Below, one piece after another: positions 26,464 to 34,476 of a stretch of 64,000 nt of DNA. The first letter of the stretch is position 1, and the number at the start of each line of letters is the position of its first letter. The notes beneath the pieces were generated by a model. It saw nothing but the letters and a program-made list of their open reading frames with translations. It did not search any database and was not told the origin of the DNA. The stretch covers positions 1,052,549-1,116,548 of the forward strand of contig LDJB01000001.1 of assembly GCA_001028815.1 (NCBI GenBank), in the 5' to 3' direction. This DNA comes from Peptococcaceae bacterium 1109. GTDB taxonomy: Bacteria > Bacillota > Limnochordia > Darwinibacteriales > Darwinibacteriaceae. The position numbers were made by a program, and so were the translations under genes.

Positions 26464-26673
26464 TTACTCAAAAACGAAAATCTCTTCAATAGGTGCTCTA
26501 ACTGCTCTGGAAATCTCCATGGCGAGCTTCAGGGAAGGATTGTACTTGCCCGCCTCCAGGCGGGAGATGGTTTCCCTGCGCACGCCGATCTTCAGTGCAA
26601 GGTCCTCTTGGGTTAAGCCCGCCATCTGCCGGTACTTCTTCAAGTGACACACAAACTCTGCCATGCTTTTCAC
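26464..26673 (-). CDS. XRE-family small regulator
   Basis: A 69-residue protein that is essentially one Cro/C1-type HTH: YRQMAGLTQEDLALKIGVRR, then ETISRLEAGKYNPSLKLAME. The tail IEEIFVFE is the usual YvaO-like ending. The GTG at 26673 overlaps the stop of the DUF3796 gene (GTGA), with an alternative ATG at 26664. This DUF3796/XRE pairing is common in Bacillota. The likely operators are the two repeats at 27052-27088. Confidence 0.88.
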   Translation of the reverse strand: MKSMAEFVCHLKKYRQMAGLTQEDLALKIGVRRETISRLEAGKYNPSLKLAMEISRAVRAPIEEIFVFE

Positions 26674-27026
26674 TTCTCTTCCAGTTGGTAGAGCTTCACT
26701 GCGTAGCCGATGATGAGGGACGCAAACACAAAGGCTATCCCAAAGACGAGCAAATCCCGCTTTCCCGCAAAGAAAACCGAAAGGACAAACAAGGTGGACA
26801 TTCCTATGATGGCCAAGCTCCCCACAAACGCCCTAGCCTGCTGTACGTTGCTGAGGTACCGTTCATCAGGGATGTTAACCGTAAGCTTCCCAATCCAGAA
26901 GTAGGCAAAGAAAGCAAAGGCAGCAAACTGGGATAAATCAGATGGATCACCTGTGACAAAGTAACGAAAGCCCGCAAATCCCAGGAACCCCAAGAACCCC
27001 ATGTATTTATTTGCGTTCTTTGACAT
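26670..27026 (-). CDS. DUF3796 membrane protein
   Basis: 118 residues with four hydrophobic segments, no catalytic motif and a short polar tail. The start MSKNANKYMGFLGFLGFAGF is typical of DUF3796. ATG at 27026 follows GGGAGGT. A longer frame from 27107 would run through the operator region and is rejected. Operon with the XRE regulator through a stop-start overlap. Function unknown. The regulator-plus-membrane-protein pairing suggests an envelope or ion-stress response, which is inference. Confidence 0.82.
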   Translation of the reverse strand: MSKNANKYMGFLGFLGFAGFRYFVTGDPSDLSQFAAFAFFAYFWIGKLTVNIPDERYLSNVQQARAFVGSLAIIGMSTLFVLSVFFAGKRDLLVFGIAFVFASLIIGYAVKLYQLEEK

Positions 27027-27051
27027 GGCCAAACCTCCCGCGCGTTTCTTA

Positions 27052-27088
27052 GTGACAAATACATCACCTTTTGTTACATATATATCAC
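27052..27088. promoter_or_regulatory. Twin 16-bp operator-like repeats upstream of DUF3796/XRE operon
   Basis: GTGACAAATACATCAC (27052-27067) and GTTACATATATATCAC (27073-27088) are near-palindromes of the form GTnACAnATAnATCAC. Their starts are 21 bases apart, two helical turns. They lie just upstream of the ribosome binding site, fitting cooperative autorepression by the XRE dimer. Confidence 0.65.
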
Positions 27089-27119
27089 GCGCGCGAGCAA
27101 AATGCAAGGGATCAGTTTT

Positions 27120-27635
27120 TTAGCCTACCTGCTGAAGCTCCTTCACTAGCTGCAAAAACTCCTCCGCTGAGCGGACAGTATAGTCGGGAACTGCAAGTTC
27201 ATTGGGAGGAGTGGTGGGATAGCGGTCATTCCAATAAAACCAGATAGTCATCATGCCCAGGGCCTTTGCCCCTCCCATATCCCGCTCAAGGTTGTTGCCG
27301 CACATCACCGCATCTTCTGGGGCAATACCCAGTTTATTCAGGGCCGCCTGAAACATCCGGGGATCGGGCTTCTCACACCCCACTTCCTCGGAAATGGCAA
27401 AGGCGTCGAAGAGCTCAAACAAGCCGTGCTGCTTCAGGACATTCACATACGTACCTGGGCGAGTATCAGCTACAAGGGCCAGTTTGAACCCGTTTTCTTT
27501 TAAGTGAAACAAGACTTCCTTCATCCCGGGAAAGAGCTCCGCGCGCAGGGTGGTCTTCTCTTCATCTTTGACTTCTGTTTCCTCAATCATGATTGTGTCG
27601 CCTAGATCAAAGCAAAACAACTTGGGGGTGGTCAT
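27120..27635 (-). CDS. HAD-superfamily hydrolase
   Basis: A 171-residue cytoplasmic phosphatase-like protein. Motif I is FCFDLGDTIM (nucleophile D, acid D), motif II LALVADTRPG (T/S position), motif III the K in GCEKPDPRMF, and motif IV CGNNLERDMGGAKALGM. The set is complete. The cap is a small helical insert after motif I. ATG at 27635 follows GGAGG. Substrate unknown. Located between the DUF4180 gene and the DUF3796/XRE pair. Confidence 0.85.
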   Translation of the reverse strand: MTTPKLFCFDLGDTIMIEETEVKDEEKTTLRAELFPGMKEVLFHLKENGFKLALVADTRPGTYVNVLKQHGLFELFDAFAISEEVGCEKPDPRMFQAALNKLGIAPEDAVMCGNNLERDMGGAKALGMMTIWFYWNDRYPTTPPNELAVPDYTVRSAEEFLQLVKELQQVG

Positions 27636-27670
27636 ACTGCAGCCTCCGTTTCTGAAATTGTGGTGTGTCA

Positions 27671-28027
27671 CTACCAATGGGCAATTACAGCTTCAAGGGT
27701 GGGGCCAAAGACTATGCGCCCGCCCTGGTTGCTCTCGTAGATAAAATCTTGCAGGCTCTTGCTGGTATACTGAGAAAAGTCTCCCACGATCCCTAGCCTC
27801 ACGCCGTAGTTCGTAAACTTCTGCAGGATCTCCCCTGCAAGTTTGGTCTTCAGGTCAAAAAACTCCTCGCAAATGGCGGACTTATCTAGCACGATAGTGG
27901 AATGCCCCGTCTCAAAGCTCACCGTGGCAATGAGATCGAGAGCCGATTGCACGTCAAAAATGAGCACTGCCTTGCTTTGCACAACAGCCACCGGCCCGCT
28001 TTGGGACTGAACTACCTGGATGCGCAT
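27671..28027 (-). CDS. DUF4180 protein
   Basis: 118 residues matching the DUF4180 pattern: SALDLIATVSFETGHSTIVL, DKSAICEEFFDLKTKLAGEI, and LQKFTNYGVRLGIVGDFSQY. The fold is thought to resemble small alpha/beta regulators and the function is unknown. ATG at 28027 follows AAAGGAGC; the frame open to 28060 lacks a site. Gap of 35 bases to the HAD gene, so they are probably co-transcribed. Confidence 0.82.
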   Translation of the reverse strand: MRIQVVQSQSGPVAVVQSKAVLIFDVQSALDLIATVSFETGHSTIVLDKSAICEEFFDLKTKLAGEILQKFTNYGVRLGIVGDFSQYTSKSLQDFIYESNQGGRIVFGPTLEAVIAHW

Positions 28028-28506
28028 GTGGATGCTCCTTTCTCTTGTGGGGGAGTGCAAAACCCAAGAGGGGTTACCTGCTTAGGCCGCCTCCACCCCA
28101 CTTGCCTCACGCAGAAAGACAACGGACCCCCGGTAAGGGGGATCAAAAGCACAATCCCCGCAGCAGTCCCAAGATGAACGGAGCTCCCTACGTTGGGTTT
28201 CAACCAGCTGGCCATGGAACAGGCGAACACCTATAAGTTCAATGCAAAGGTCACATTTCCTTTGACCTTCCCTTAGCCTTCTTGTCCCCGAAGCAGCGCG
28301 CATCCCCGTTTTTTCATGCCGCATTAAATTCACCTAAAACGATTTTCATGGGTTTTGTTAAGCCCGAACACACGAAAAAACGGCAAACGGATTATATAAC
28401 CAGGCTAATGGGATATGCTCGCTCTATATCTGTCTTAATACTTGTTGTGGTTTTAAGTACACACCCCGCGTTTTTTCTCCCACATTTTAATCTAGAAGGA
28501 GGATTA
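28028..28506. other. Divergent intergenic region, no gene seen
   Basis: Separates the leftward DUF4180 gene from the rightward sugar operon. A GGACCCCCGGTAAGGGGGATC hairpin-like segment lies near 28124-28144. The right half is AT-rich and should hold the operon promoter, but I cannot place -35/-10 boxes with confidence. Confidence 0.45.
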
Positions 28507-28548
28507 TTGAAAAACACGCCTAATGATAACAGTAAACTAATGCAGTGA
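28507..28548 (+). CDS. Possible 13-residue leader peptide before rpiR-like gene
   Basis: TTG at 28507 stands seven bases after AAGGAGG, by far the best ribosome binding site in the region, and opens the frame MKNTPNDNSKLMQ, which stops ten bases before the regulator ATG. The regulator itself has only GAGG. Translation of the leader could couple to or throttle regulator synthesis. It could also be a fortuitous site. Confidence 0.35.
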   Translation: MKNTPNDNSKLMQ

Positions 28549-28558
28549 GGTTAGTCAC

Positions 28559-29425
28559 ATGTTCAGCGGACACGTTCATCCCATCCAACAAGGGCGTGTT
28601 TTTGCCCTCATCCACAGCTACCTGCCCAATTTGAGCCCAGCGGAGAAGCGGATTGCGGAGTACATTCTTCGGAACCCGGAACGCAGCCTAAACCTGGGTA
28701 TTGTGGAAATGGCCAAGGCATGCAGCGTTTCACCGGCTATGGTAACACGGTTTACCACCAAGATTGGTTTCACCGGTTTCGCCGCGATGAAAGCTACCCT
28801 CCGGGTGGACATTCTCTCTAGTGACGGCCGCTTTTTGGAGGACATTGAAATCGGCGACTCTGCCGCCGCCATCGTGGAGAAAGTCCGCGACCTTGCCATC
28901 CTCGGGCTCCAAGACACAGTGGCCACTTTAGACACAAGCGAGCTGATTCGGGCAGCCAAAGCCATACTCAACGCCAGGCCTCTGTTCTTTGCTCCCGCGG
29001 GAGTAAGTTCATCAGGCGTCATCATGCTTTACCAGCAGAAACTCATCAACCTAGGGATCCTCGCTGTGCCGCCCCCTGACCACTCTGTAGCCTCCACGTA
29101 TGTGTCCATGGTCAAACCGGGCGATGTGGTCTTTGGCATTTCCCATTCGGGAGCTTCCTCCGTCGCCATTGACTTTCTCGAGCAGTGCCAAAAGCAAGGG
29201 GCCACCACCATCTGCCTGACAAACTACAGCAACGCACCCATCACAAAAGTGTCGGACATTCATCTCATAACCGCGGCATCCCGCGCATCCCCCATCTTTG
29301 GGGAAGCCATCACTGTCCGAATCAGCCAAATCGCAGTACTGGATGCTTTGTACGCGACCATGGCGATGATGCGCTATCAGCAGGAAAGGGAACTTTCAGA
29401 AAGCGGCCTGGGAGGTGAGAGATAG
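28559..29425 (+). CDS. RpiR/MurR-family transcriptional regulator
   Basis: 288 residues. The N-terminal HTH_6 domain (LSPAEKRIAEYILRNPERSL ... VSPAMVTRFTTKIGFTGFAA) is followed by a SIS sugar-phosphate-binding domain (FFAPAGVSSSGVIMLYQQKL, FGISHSGASSVAIDFLEQCQ, GATTICLTNYSNAPI). Such regulators sense phosphosugars. The gene precedes a carbohydrate ABC importer and isomerase, so it probably controls them in response to the imported sugar's phosphate. A short leader ORF precedes it. Confidence 0.92.
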   Translation: MFSGHVHPIQQGRVFALIHSYLPNLSPAEKRIAEYILRNPERSLNLGIVEMAKACSVSPAMVTRFTTKIGFTGFAAMKATLRVDILSSDGRFLEDIEIGDSAAAIVEKVRDLAILGLQDTVATLDTSELIRAAKAILNARPLFFAPAGVSSSGVIMLYQQKLINLGILAVPPPDHSVASTYVSMVKPGDVVFGISHSGASSVAIDFLEQCQKQGATTICLTNYSNAPITKVSDIHLITAASRASPIFGEAITVRISQIAVLDALYATMAMMRYQQERELSESGLGGER

Positions 29426-29491
29426 AGGGAAGGTAGATCTGTCAAGCTGTGTCGGCTATGTACTACATCAAAAAACGAAGGGGGATTTGCG

Positions 29492-30763
29492 TTGAAAAAG
29501 GCTCATGTATGTTTGGTTCTGGTCGTTCTGTTCCTGTTTGTGTTTAACCTAGGAGTGAATGCTCAAGTTACCACCATCCGCTACCTGGGACATACGTTTG
29601 AACCCACGAACGTGCTTGTGCAAGAGCTAATCGCGGAGTTTGAAGCTCTTAACCCGGACATTAAAGTGGAGTATGAATGGGTCACCTCTTCCCAGTACGA
29701 AGAGAAACTCTTGACTGAACTGGCCGCGGGAATCGGCCCCGATCTGTGGCATGTGCGGGACCGCTCCTTCTTAACGTTCTTCCGCGTGGGTGCTTTTGCC
29801 CCCATCATGCCCAGTGCTTTTGGAGTGGAAACTCAAGAAGACATCCTGGCCCTCTATGATCCTGGAACCATGGAGCCGTACATGATGGACGGCGTGCTCT
29901 ACGGCGTACCAAAGGAACACAACATCCTGACCCTTTACTATCGGATGGACCACTTCCGGGAAGCCGGTTTGGACCCGAACAAACCGCCTACAACTTGGGA
30001 CGAGTTAGTTGAGATGGGCAAACTCCTTACCCAGCGGGATAACCGCGGCCGTTTGCTGCGCTCTGGCTTCGAATGGAACAACGCCGCTTCAGGCAAACTG
30101 ACTCGCTTTGCATCTATTCTGTATCAAGCGGGCGGCGACTTCTTCAATGAAGATATGACCGAGTCTATCATCAACAATGAAGCAGGCTTGAAAGCAGCTG
30201 AAACCTACATCGCCCCCATCAAGGCTGGCATCTACGACCCAGGCTTCCATCTGGAAGAAGACTTTGAAAACGGCCGCGTCTCCATGACAACCAGCGGCCC
30301 ATATCTGCCCTCTAACATCTCCCTGAAGTATCCACACCTTGAATACGGGGTGGACTATGCAGCAGCACCTTACCCAGTAATTGAGGGTGGCGAACCAGCT
30401 GCTATCTTTACCGGCTGGGGATGGGTAGTGAATGCCCGCTCGCAGAATCAGGAAGCTGCCTGGAAGTTCATCGCTTTTATGGCTGAACACCCAGGCCTGT
30501 GGCTGCAGCGCACTGGCTTTATTCAGCCTAGGAAGGGCCTCCTTGATGACCCCGTTGCCGAGACTATCCCGCAGCTCGAGACATTCCTCGATCTGAACCC
30601 CATCATGCGGACAATGCCTCGCACGCCCATCTATGTGGAAATGCAGGAACCGTTTGTGGAGATGATCGACCGGATCGCTCTTGAGGGCATGGATCCTCAA
30701 GAGGCACTGGATATTCTCAAGGCAGAGCTTGATGAACTGCTGAGAATCTACAACCAGAAGTAG
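29492..30763 (+). CDS. Carbohydrate ABC transporter substrate-binding protein
   Basis: A secreted family-1 binding protein, UgpB/MalE-like, 423 residues. The signal peptide MKKAHVCLVLVVLFLFVFNL ends near NAQ. LIAEFEALNPDIKVEYEWVT is the family's first motif, followed by KLLTELAAGIGPDLWHVRD-like sequence and FTGWGWVVNARSQNQEAAWK near the C-lobe. There is no lipobox cysteine at the cleavage site. The start is TTG with GGGGGA upstream. The two permease genes follow. Confidence 0.92.
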   Translation: MKKAHVCLVLVVLFLFVFNLGVNAQVTTIRYLGHTFEPTNVLVQELIAEFEALNPDIKVEYEWVTSSQYEEKLLTELAAGIGPDLWHVRDRSFLTFFRVGAFAPIMPSAFGVETQEDILALYDPGTMEPYMMDGVLYGVPKEHNILTLYYRMDHFREAGLDPNKPPTTWDELVEMGKLLTQRDNRGRLLRSGFEWNNAASGKLTRFASILYQAGGDFFNEDMTESIINNEAGLKAAETYIAPIKAGIYDPGFHLEEDFENGRVSMTTSGPYLPSNISLKYPHLEYGVDYAAAPYPVIEGGEPAAIFTGWGWVVNARSQNQEAAWKFIAFMAEHPGLWLQRTGFIQPRKGLLDDPVAETIPQLETFLDLNPIMRTMPRTPIYVEMQEPFVEMIDRIALEGMDPQEALDILKAELDELLRIYNQK

Positions 30764-30827
30764 ATCCAAACACCGCCTGGGACAGAGCATTCTCTGTCCC
30801 AGGCACCACTCTAAGGAGGTGCGTGGT

Positions 30828-31733
30828 ATGCCCAAGCGGCCGGACAGCACGCCTAGGCGCAAGAAGTTCCATCTAAAGCCCTCGCACTGGGGCATCATCT
30901 TTTTGCTTCCCGCCTTGGCGCACATGCTTATCTTCAAGTTTCACCCGTTGTTTAACGCCTTTTATATGAGCCTGCACGAGTGGGATCTTCTAAATCCACC
31001 CACTTGGATAGGGCTGGACAACTACGTGCGTTTGTTCAACGATGCGCGGTTTCACAACTCAGTCAGCGTGTCGGTGCGCTACGCATTGAGCACTACGCTC
31101 TGCCTCACAACACTAGGTCTAGCCCTCGGCCTAATGTTCAACAGAGCCACCCGGGGCATAGCAGTCATGAGAGCGGCTTACTTCGTCCCTTCCATCATGT
31201 CCACCGTTGTCATCGCCATCATCTGGCGCTTCATTTTCCACCCTAGCTTCGGCTTGCAGACTTTCTTCACCGAACCATTGGGATACTTTAACGTGCGGTG
31301 GCTGAACAACTCTCGCCTGGCACTTCCTGCTCTAGTGATCGTAGGTGTCTGGCGGCACTTGGGCTACTACAGCCTGATCTACCTCGCGGGGCTCCAAGCG
31401 ATTCCAGAGGAGCAGTATGAAGCGGCTAAAATTGATGGGGCAAGGCCATACCAATCTCTGCTCTATATAACCCTGCCCTTGCTGAGGCCCACATTCTTGT
31501 TTGTGGCCATTGTGTCGGTTATCAACTCCTTCCAATCGTTCGCACCAGCCCAATTGATGACCGATGGGGGACCGGCTGGAAGTACCCTTGTAATTCCCCT
31601 CTTCCTGTACCGGACAGCATTCCAAAACCTCCATATGGGCTATGGTACAGCTATAGCCGTAATCATGTTCCTCGTCCTGATGACAATCACGCTGCTGCAG
31701 CTTAAACTGTTCGGCATGGGCTCCGGTCAATAA
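30828..31733 (+). CDS. Carbohydrate ABC transporter permease, MalF/UgpA type
   Basis: CUT1-family inner-membrane permease, 301 residues, six segments. It opens with the usual basic stretch and WGIIFLLPALAHMLIFKFHP. The EAA loop is EEQYEAAKIDGARPYQSLLY, then ITLPLLRPT. ATG at 30828 follows AAGGAGGTGCGTGGT; an in-frame GTG at 30819 overlaps that site. Pairs with the next protein. Confidence 0.92.
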   Translation: MPKRPDSTPRRKKFHLKPSHWGIIFLLPALAHMLIFKFHPLFNAFYMSLHEWDLLNPPTWIGLDNYVRLFNDARFHNSVSVSVRYALSTTLCLTTLGLALGLMFNRATRGIAVMRAAYFVPSIMSTVVIAIIWRFIFHPSFGLQTFFTEPLGYFNVRWLNNSRLALPALVIVGVWRHLGYYSLIYLAGLQAIPEEQYEAAKIDGARPYQSLLYITLPLLRPTFLFVAIVSVINSFQSFAPAQLMTDGGPAGSTLVIPLFLYRTAFQNLHMGYGTAIAVIMFLVLMTITLLQLKLFGMGSGQ

Positions 31734-31747
31734 GGAGGTTAGCGCAG

Positions 31748-32593
31748 ATGACACACGTGTTGGTTAATGTTAGGCGTCGAGTAGCCAGTCTAGGAGTACA
31801 CATCATCCTCTATCTAGGCGGCTTGTTTTCCATTTTGCCCCTCCTGTGGATGCTTTCCACAGCCACAAAACCAGCGTCGGAAGTATTCAGTTTCCCCATT
31901 CGGTGGATACCTGAGACCTTCCAGTTTTTCGATAACCTGCAGGCAGTCTTTAAGACCGTGCCCTTCGCCACTTACTACTTCAACAGCCTTTTCGTTAGCT
32001 TGGCTGGTACTGCCCTAACTGTCCTTTTCTGCACCCTTGCAGGGTACAGCTTCGCCAAGTTCGACTATCCTGGGAAGAATATCATCTTTGTACTGGTCCT
32101 AGGAACCATGATGATCCCGTTCCAGGCCATCCTTATCCCTCTCTTCTTGACGGTCCTGAAGTTTAACTGGACCAACTCCTATGTGGGGCTCATCGTCCCA
32201 GGAGCGATCACGAGCTTTGGTATCTTCCTGACTAGGCAGTACCTCTTGTCCCTGCCAAGTGAGTTCATTGATGCGGCAAGGGTGGACGGCTGCGGCGAGT
32301 TTAGAATTTTCCTGACAATTGTCATGCCCCTTGCCAAACCTGTACTCGCGACCTTGTCTATCTTAACATTTATGAACAACTGGAACGACTACCTGTGGCC
32401 GCTGGTAATCATCAATAATCCACGTTACCGCACCATTTCCCTAGGCCTTGCCATGTTCCAAGGAGAGTATTCAACCCAGTTCAACTTACTCATGACCGCA
32501 TCACTGCTTGCTACCATACCTGTTCTCCTAATCTTCTTTGTGTTCCAGAAGCAGTTCGTGCAGAGCATGATGAGCTCGGGACTAAAAGGCTAA
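31748..32593 (+). CDS. Carbohydrate ABC transporter permease, MalG/UgpE type
   Basis: The second CUT1 permease, 281 residues, six segments. The EAA loop is SEFIDAARVDGCGEFRIFLT, then IVMPLAKPV, and the family ending FFVFQKQFVQSMMSSGLKG is present. AAGGAGGTTAGCGCAG precedes the ATG. No ATPase gene belongs to this operon, so it probably uses a shared MsmX/UgpC-type ATPase encoded elsewhere, a common arrangement in Bacillota. Confidence 0.93.
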   Translation: MTHVLVNVRRRVASLGVHIILYLGGLFSILPLLWMLSTATKPASEVFSFPIRWIPETFQFFDNLQAVFKTVPFATYYFNSLFVSLAGTALTVLFCTLAGYSFAKFDYPGKNIIFVLVLGTMMIPFQAILIPLFLTVLKFNWTNSYVGLIVPGAITSFGIFLTRQYLLSLPSEFIDAARVDGCGEFRIFLTIVMPLAKPVLATLSILTFMNNWNDYLWPLVIINNPRYRTISLGLAMFQGEYSTQFNLLMTASLLATIPVLLIFFVFQKQFVQSMMSSGLKG

Positions 32594-32613
32594 CTTCTAG
32601 GAAGGAGCATCTG

Positions 32614-33417
32614 ATGAACATCAAGTTACTGGCCAACGACCGTATCTTCCGCAACAAGCCTCTGAAACTGCACGAATACGCTGAAAGGTATCAGCTAGAT
32701 GGCATCGAGTTTTCTTTGAATGACCACCGGATACCGGTGAACAAGTTCTATCGCGCGATGTACTTCTCCAGGTTTAAGGAGTTTAACCTGTACTCTTTTC
32801 ATCTGCCCTTCCTCGACATCGAGGTGGCAAGCAGAGATGCAGTCACCGCACAGAGCTCTACGCTGATGCTCAAATCGTACTTCCAGATTCTAAAGCTCCT
32901 TGAACCGGCATATCTCAATCTGCATGTGGCCACGGATGCGTACGAAGATGAGGTAGACCCCAAGATTGCCATCGCGAACATCAAGGAGCTGGTCAAGGTA
33001 GCCACCGACTACGGCTTAGTCCTCTGCGTGGAAAACGTCCGGCGCGGCATTACCAGCGTCCCGCAGGTTTATAAGGAAATCGTTGCGGAATCGGGTGCCA
33101 AGGCAACAATTGACATCGGACACGCCCGGGGAAGCGACTATGTACTCGAGACGGGGACAGATCCCATGGAGTTCATCAGGGGAATTGAGGACCGGATTGT
33201 CACTGCTCACGTCTATTCCTTTGAAGATGATCGGGGCCATCACCCCATCACTAACCTCGCGGAAGTGGAAGGATTCCTCACCGCTTTCCTGGCGAACGGT
33301 GTAGAAAACTGGGTTTTGGAACACCACACGGAGGCAGACTTCGCTGTCACATTGGAAGCAGTGCGGGGCTGGCTCCAGGGGCAGATCGGTATTCCAGAAG
33401 CAGCTGAAGCAAAATAG
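32614..33417 (+). CDS. Sugar phosphate isomerase/epimerase (AP endonuclease 2 fold)
   Basis: A 267-residue TIM-barrel protein of the xylose isomerase-like family. Metal-ligand-type positions are visible: E in GLVLCVENVRRG, D and H in KATIDIGHARGSD, H in VTAHVYSFEDDRGHH, and E in WVLEHHTEADF. It would isomerise the sugar or sugar phosphate delivered by the upstream importer, though the substrate is not deducible. AAGGAGCATCTG precedes the ATG, 20 bases after the permease stop. Confidence 0.87.
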   Translation: MNIKLLANDRIFRNKPLKLHEYAERYQLDGIEFSLNDHRIPVNKFYRAMYFSRFKEFNLYSFHLPFLDIEVASRDAVTAQSSTLMLKSYFQILKLLEPAYLNLHVATDAYEDEVDPKIAIANIKELVKVATDYGLVLCVENVRRGITSVPQVYKEIVAESGAKATIDIGHARGSDYVLETGTDPMEFIRGIEDRIVTAHVYSFEDDRGHHPITNLAEVEGFLTAFLANGVENWVLEHHTEADFAVTLEAVRGWLQGQIGIPEAAEAK

Positions 33418-33434
33418 GAAGGGTGATTGGGGCT

Positions 33435-34472
33435 ATGCTGGTGAGAGATGCGAAAGCGCTCGCGGGGCAGTGGGTGCTGCAAGAAGCTGTCAATCTCCAC
33501 GGGTTTCAGGGGGCCTTTTACCACGGATCCGTGAATGAGCTGGCTGATGGTGCCCTTTATCCGACGAGTTCAGATTTAGACATCTGTGTGGCCTTAGACA
33601 GTGAAGAGGTGCCCCCCAAGCCCGGTAAGTTCCCATATCACGGTGTACTCTTAGAAGTCTCGTATGTGTCGTGGGACGAAGTCTGTTCGCCGGAAAAGGT
33701 GCTGGCCCAGTATCACCTGGCGGGAAGTTTTCGGGGGCCCAGCATTATTCTTGATCCTTCTGGGAAACTCACTCAAGTTCAAGCCGTCGTTTCCGCCAAC
33801 TTCCCCAAAGAGCAGTGGGTGCGTAAGCGCTGCCAGCACGCCATGTGCCGGATTCTTCACGGACTAATGTTCGATAAGGACGCTGCTCTTCCTGATCAAG
33901 TCAATGCCTGGCTTTTTCCTGCGGGCATCACAACCCACGTCCTGCTTGTGGCGGGGCTAAAAAACCCCACCGTCCGAAAACGGTTTGTGTCCGCCCGCAA
34001 GTTGCTTGCGGACTATGGCTTTATGCACTTTTACCCCGAATTGTTGGACTTATTGGGATGCACTTACCTCACTCCGCAGCAGGTGGAACAAGGCTTGCAG
34101 CTCCTGGAGGTAGTATTCGATCTGGCAAAGGAAGTGCCTAATCCTCCATTCTTTTTTGCCAGCGATGTTTCAGACGGAGCCAGGCATATCGCCATCGACG
34201 GCAGCCGTGACTTAATATCTACCGGCAGCCATCGGGAAGCGGTGTTTTGGATCCTGGCTACGCTGTGCCGCTGCCACAAAATCCTCGCCTTCGGAGGCAG
34301 CCCAGAAGCTTTAGCGAAAGCTGACCAATCCTTATGGGACTTTCTTGGCCTCCTTGGCATTGAATCCCGGGCAGATATTGCCGCGGCCCAAGCAAGAGTA
34401 AAGGCCATCCTCCCGGAGGTCTGGGAAGTGGCCGAAGGGATTATAGAGAAAAATGGAGACATTATCCGTTAG
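33435..34472 (+). CDS. Nucleotidyltransferase-domain protein
   Basis: 345 residues. The N-terminal pol-beta-type signature is FYHGSVNELADGALYPTSSD, then LDICVAL (GS ... SDxDxxV), giving the two metal-binding aspartates, and a third acidic position may lie in VLLEVSYVSWDE. The remainder is helical, ending YGF-rich, and looks like a substrate-binding domain of a streptomycin adenylyltransferase or KNTase-like protein. Placement at the end of a sugar operon suggests a nucleotide-sugar or regulatory role rather than drug resistance, which is inference. ATG at 33435 is preferred over GTG at 33423 for its ribosome-site spacing. Confidence 0.75.
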   Translation: MLVRDAKALAGQWVLQEAVNLHGFQGAFYHGSVNELADGALYPTSSDLDICVALDSEEVPPKPGKFPYHGVLLEVSYVSWDEVCSPEKVLAQYHLAGSFRGPSIILDPSGKLTQVQAVVSANFPKEQWVRKRCQHAMCRILHGLMFDKDAALPDQVNAWLFPAGITTHVLLVAGLKNPTVRKRFVSARKLLADYGFMHFYPELLDLLGCTYLTPQQVEQGLQLLEVVFDLAKEVPNPPFFFASDVSDGARHIAIDGSRDLISTGSHREAVFWILATLCRCHKILAFGGSPEALAKADQSLWDFLGLLGIESRADIAAAQARVKAILPEVWEVAEGIIEKNGDIIR

Positions 34473-34476
34473 CATT

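Noticed and set aside
28082..28333. 83-codon minus-strand frame in the divergent intergenic region
   Set aside because: No Shine-Dalgarno, low-complexity charged composition, no resemblance to any family.
28282..28548. 88-codon plus-strand frame upstream of the RpiR-type gene
   Set aside because: Only its last 13 codons, behind AAGGAGG, look translatable. The rest spans the AT-rich promoter region.
33435..34472. Aminoglycoside resistance enzyme
   Set aside because: Only the general nucleotidyltransferase signature matches. The sugar-operon context and divergent C-terminus argue against calling drug resistance.
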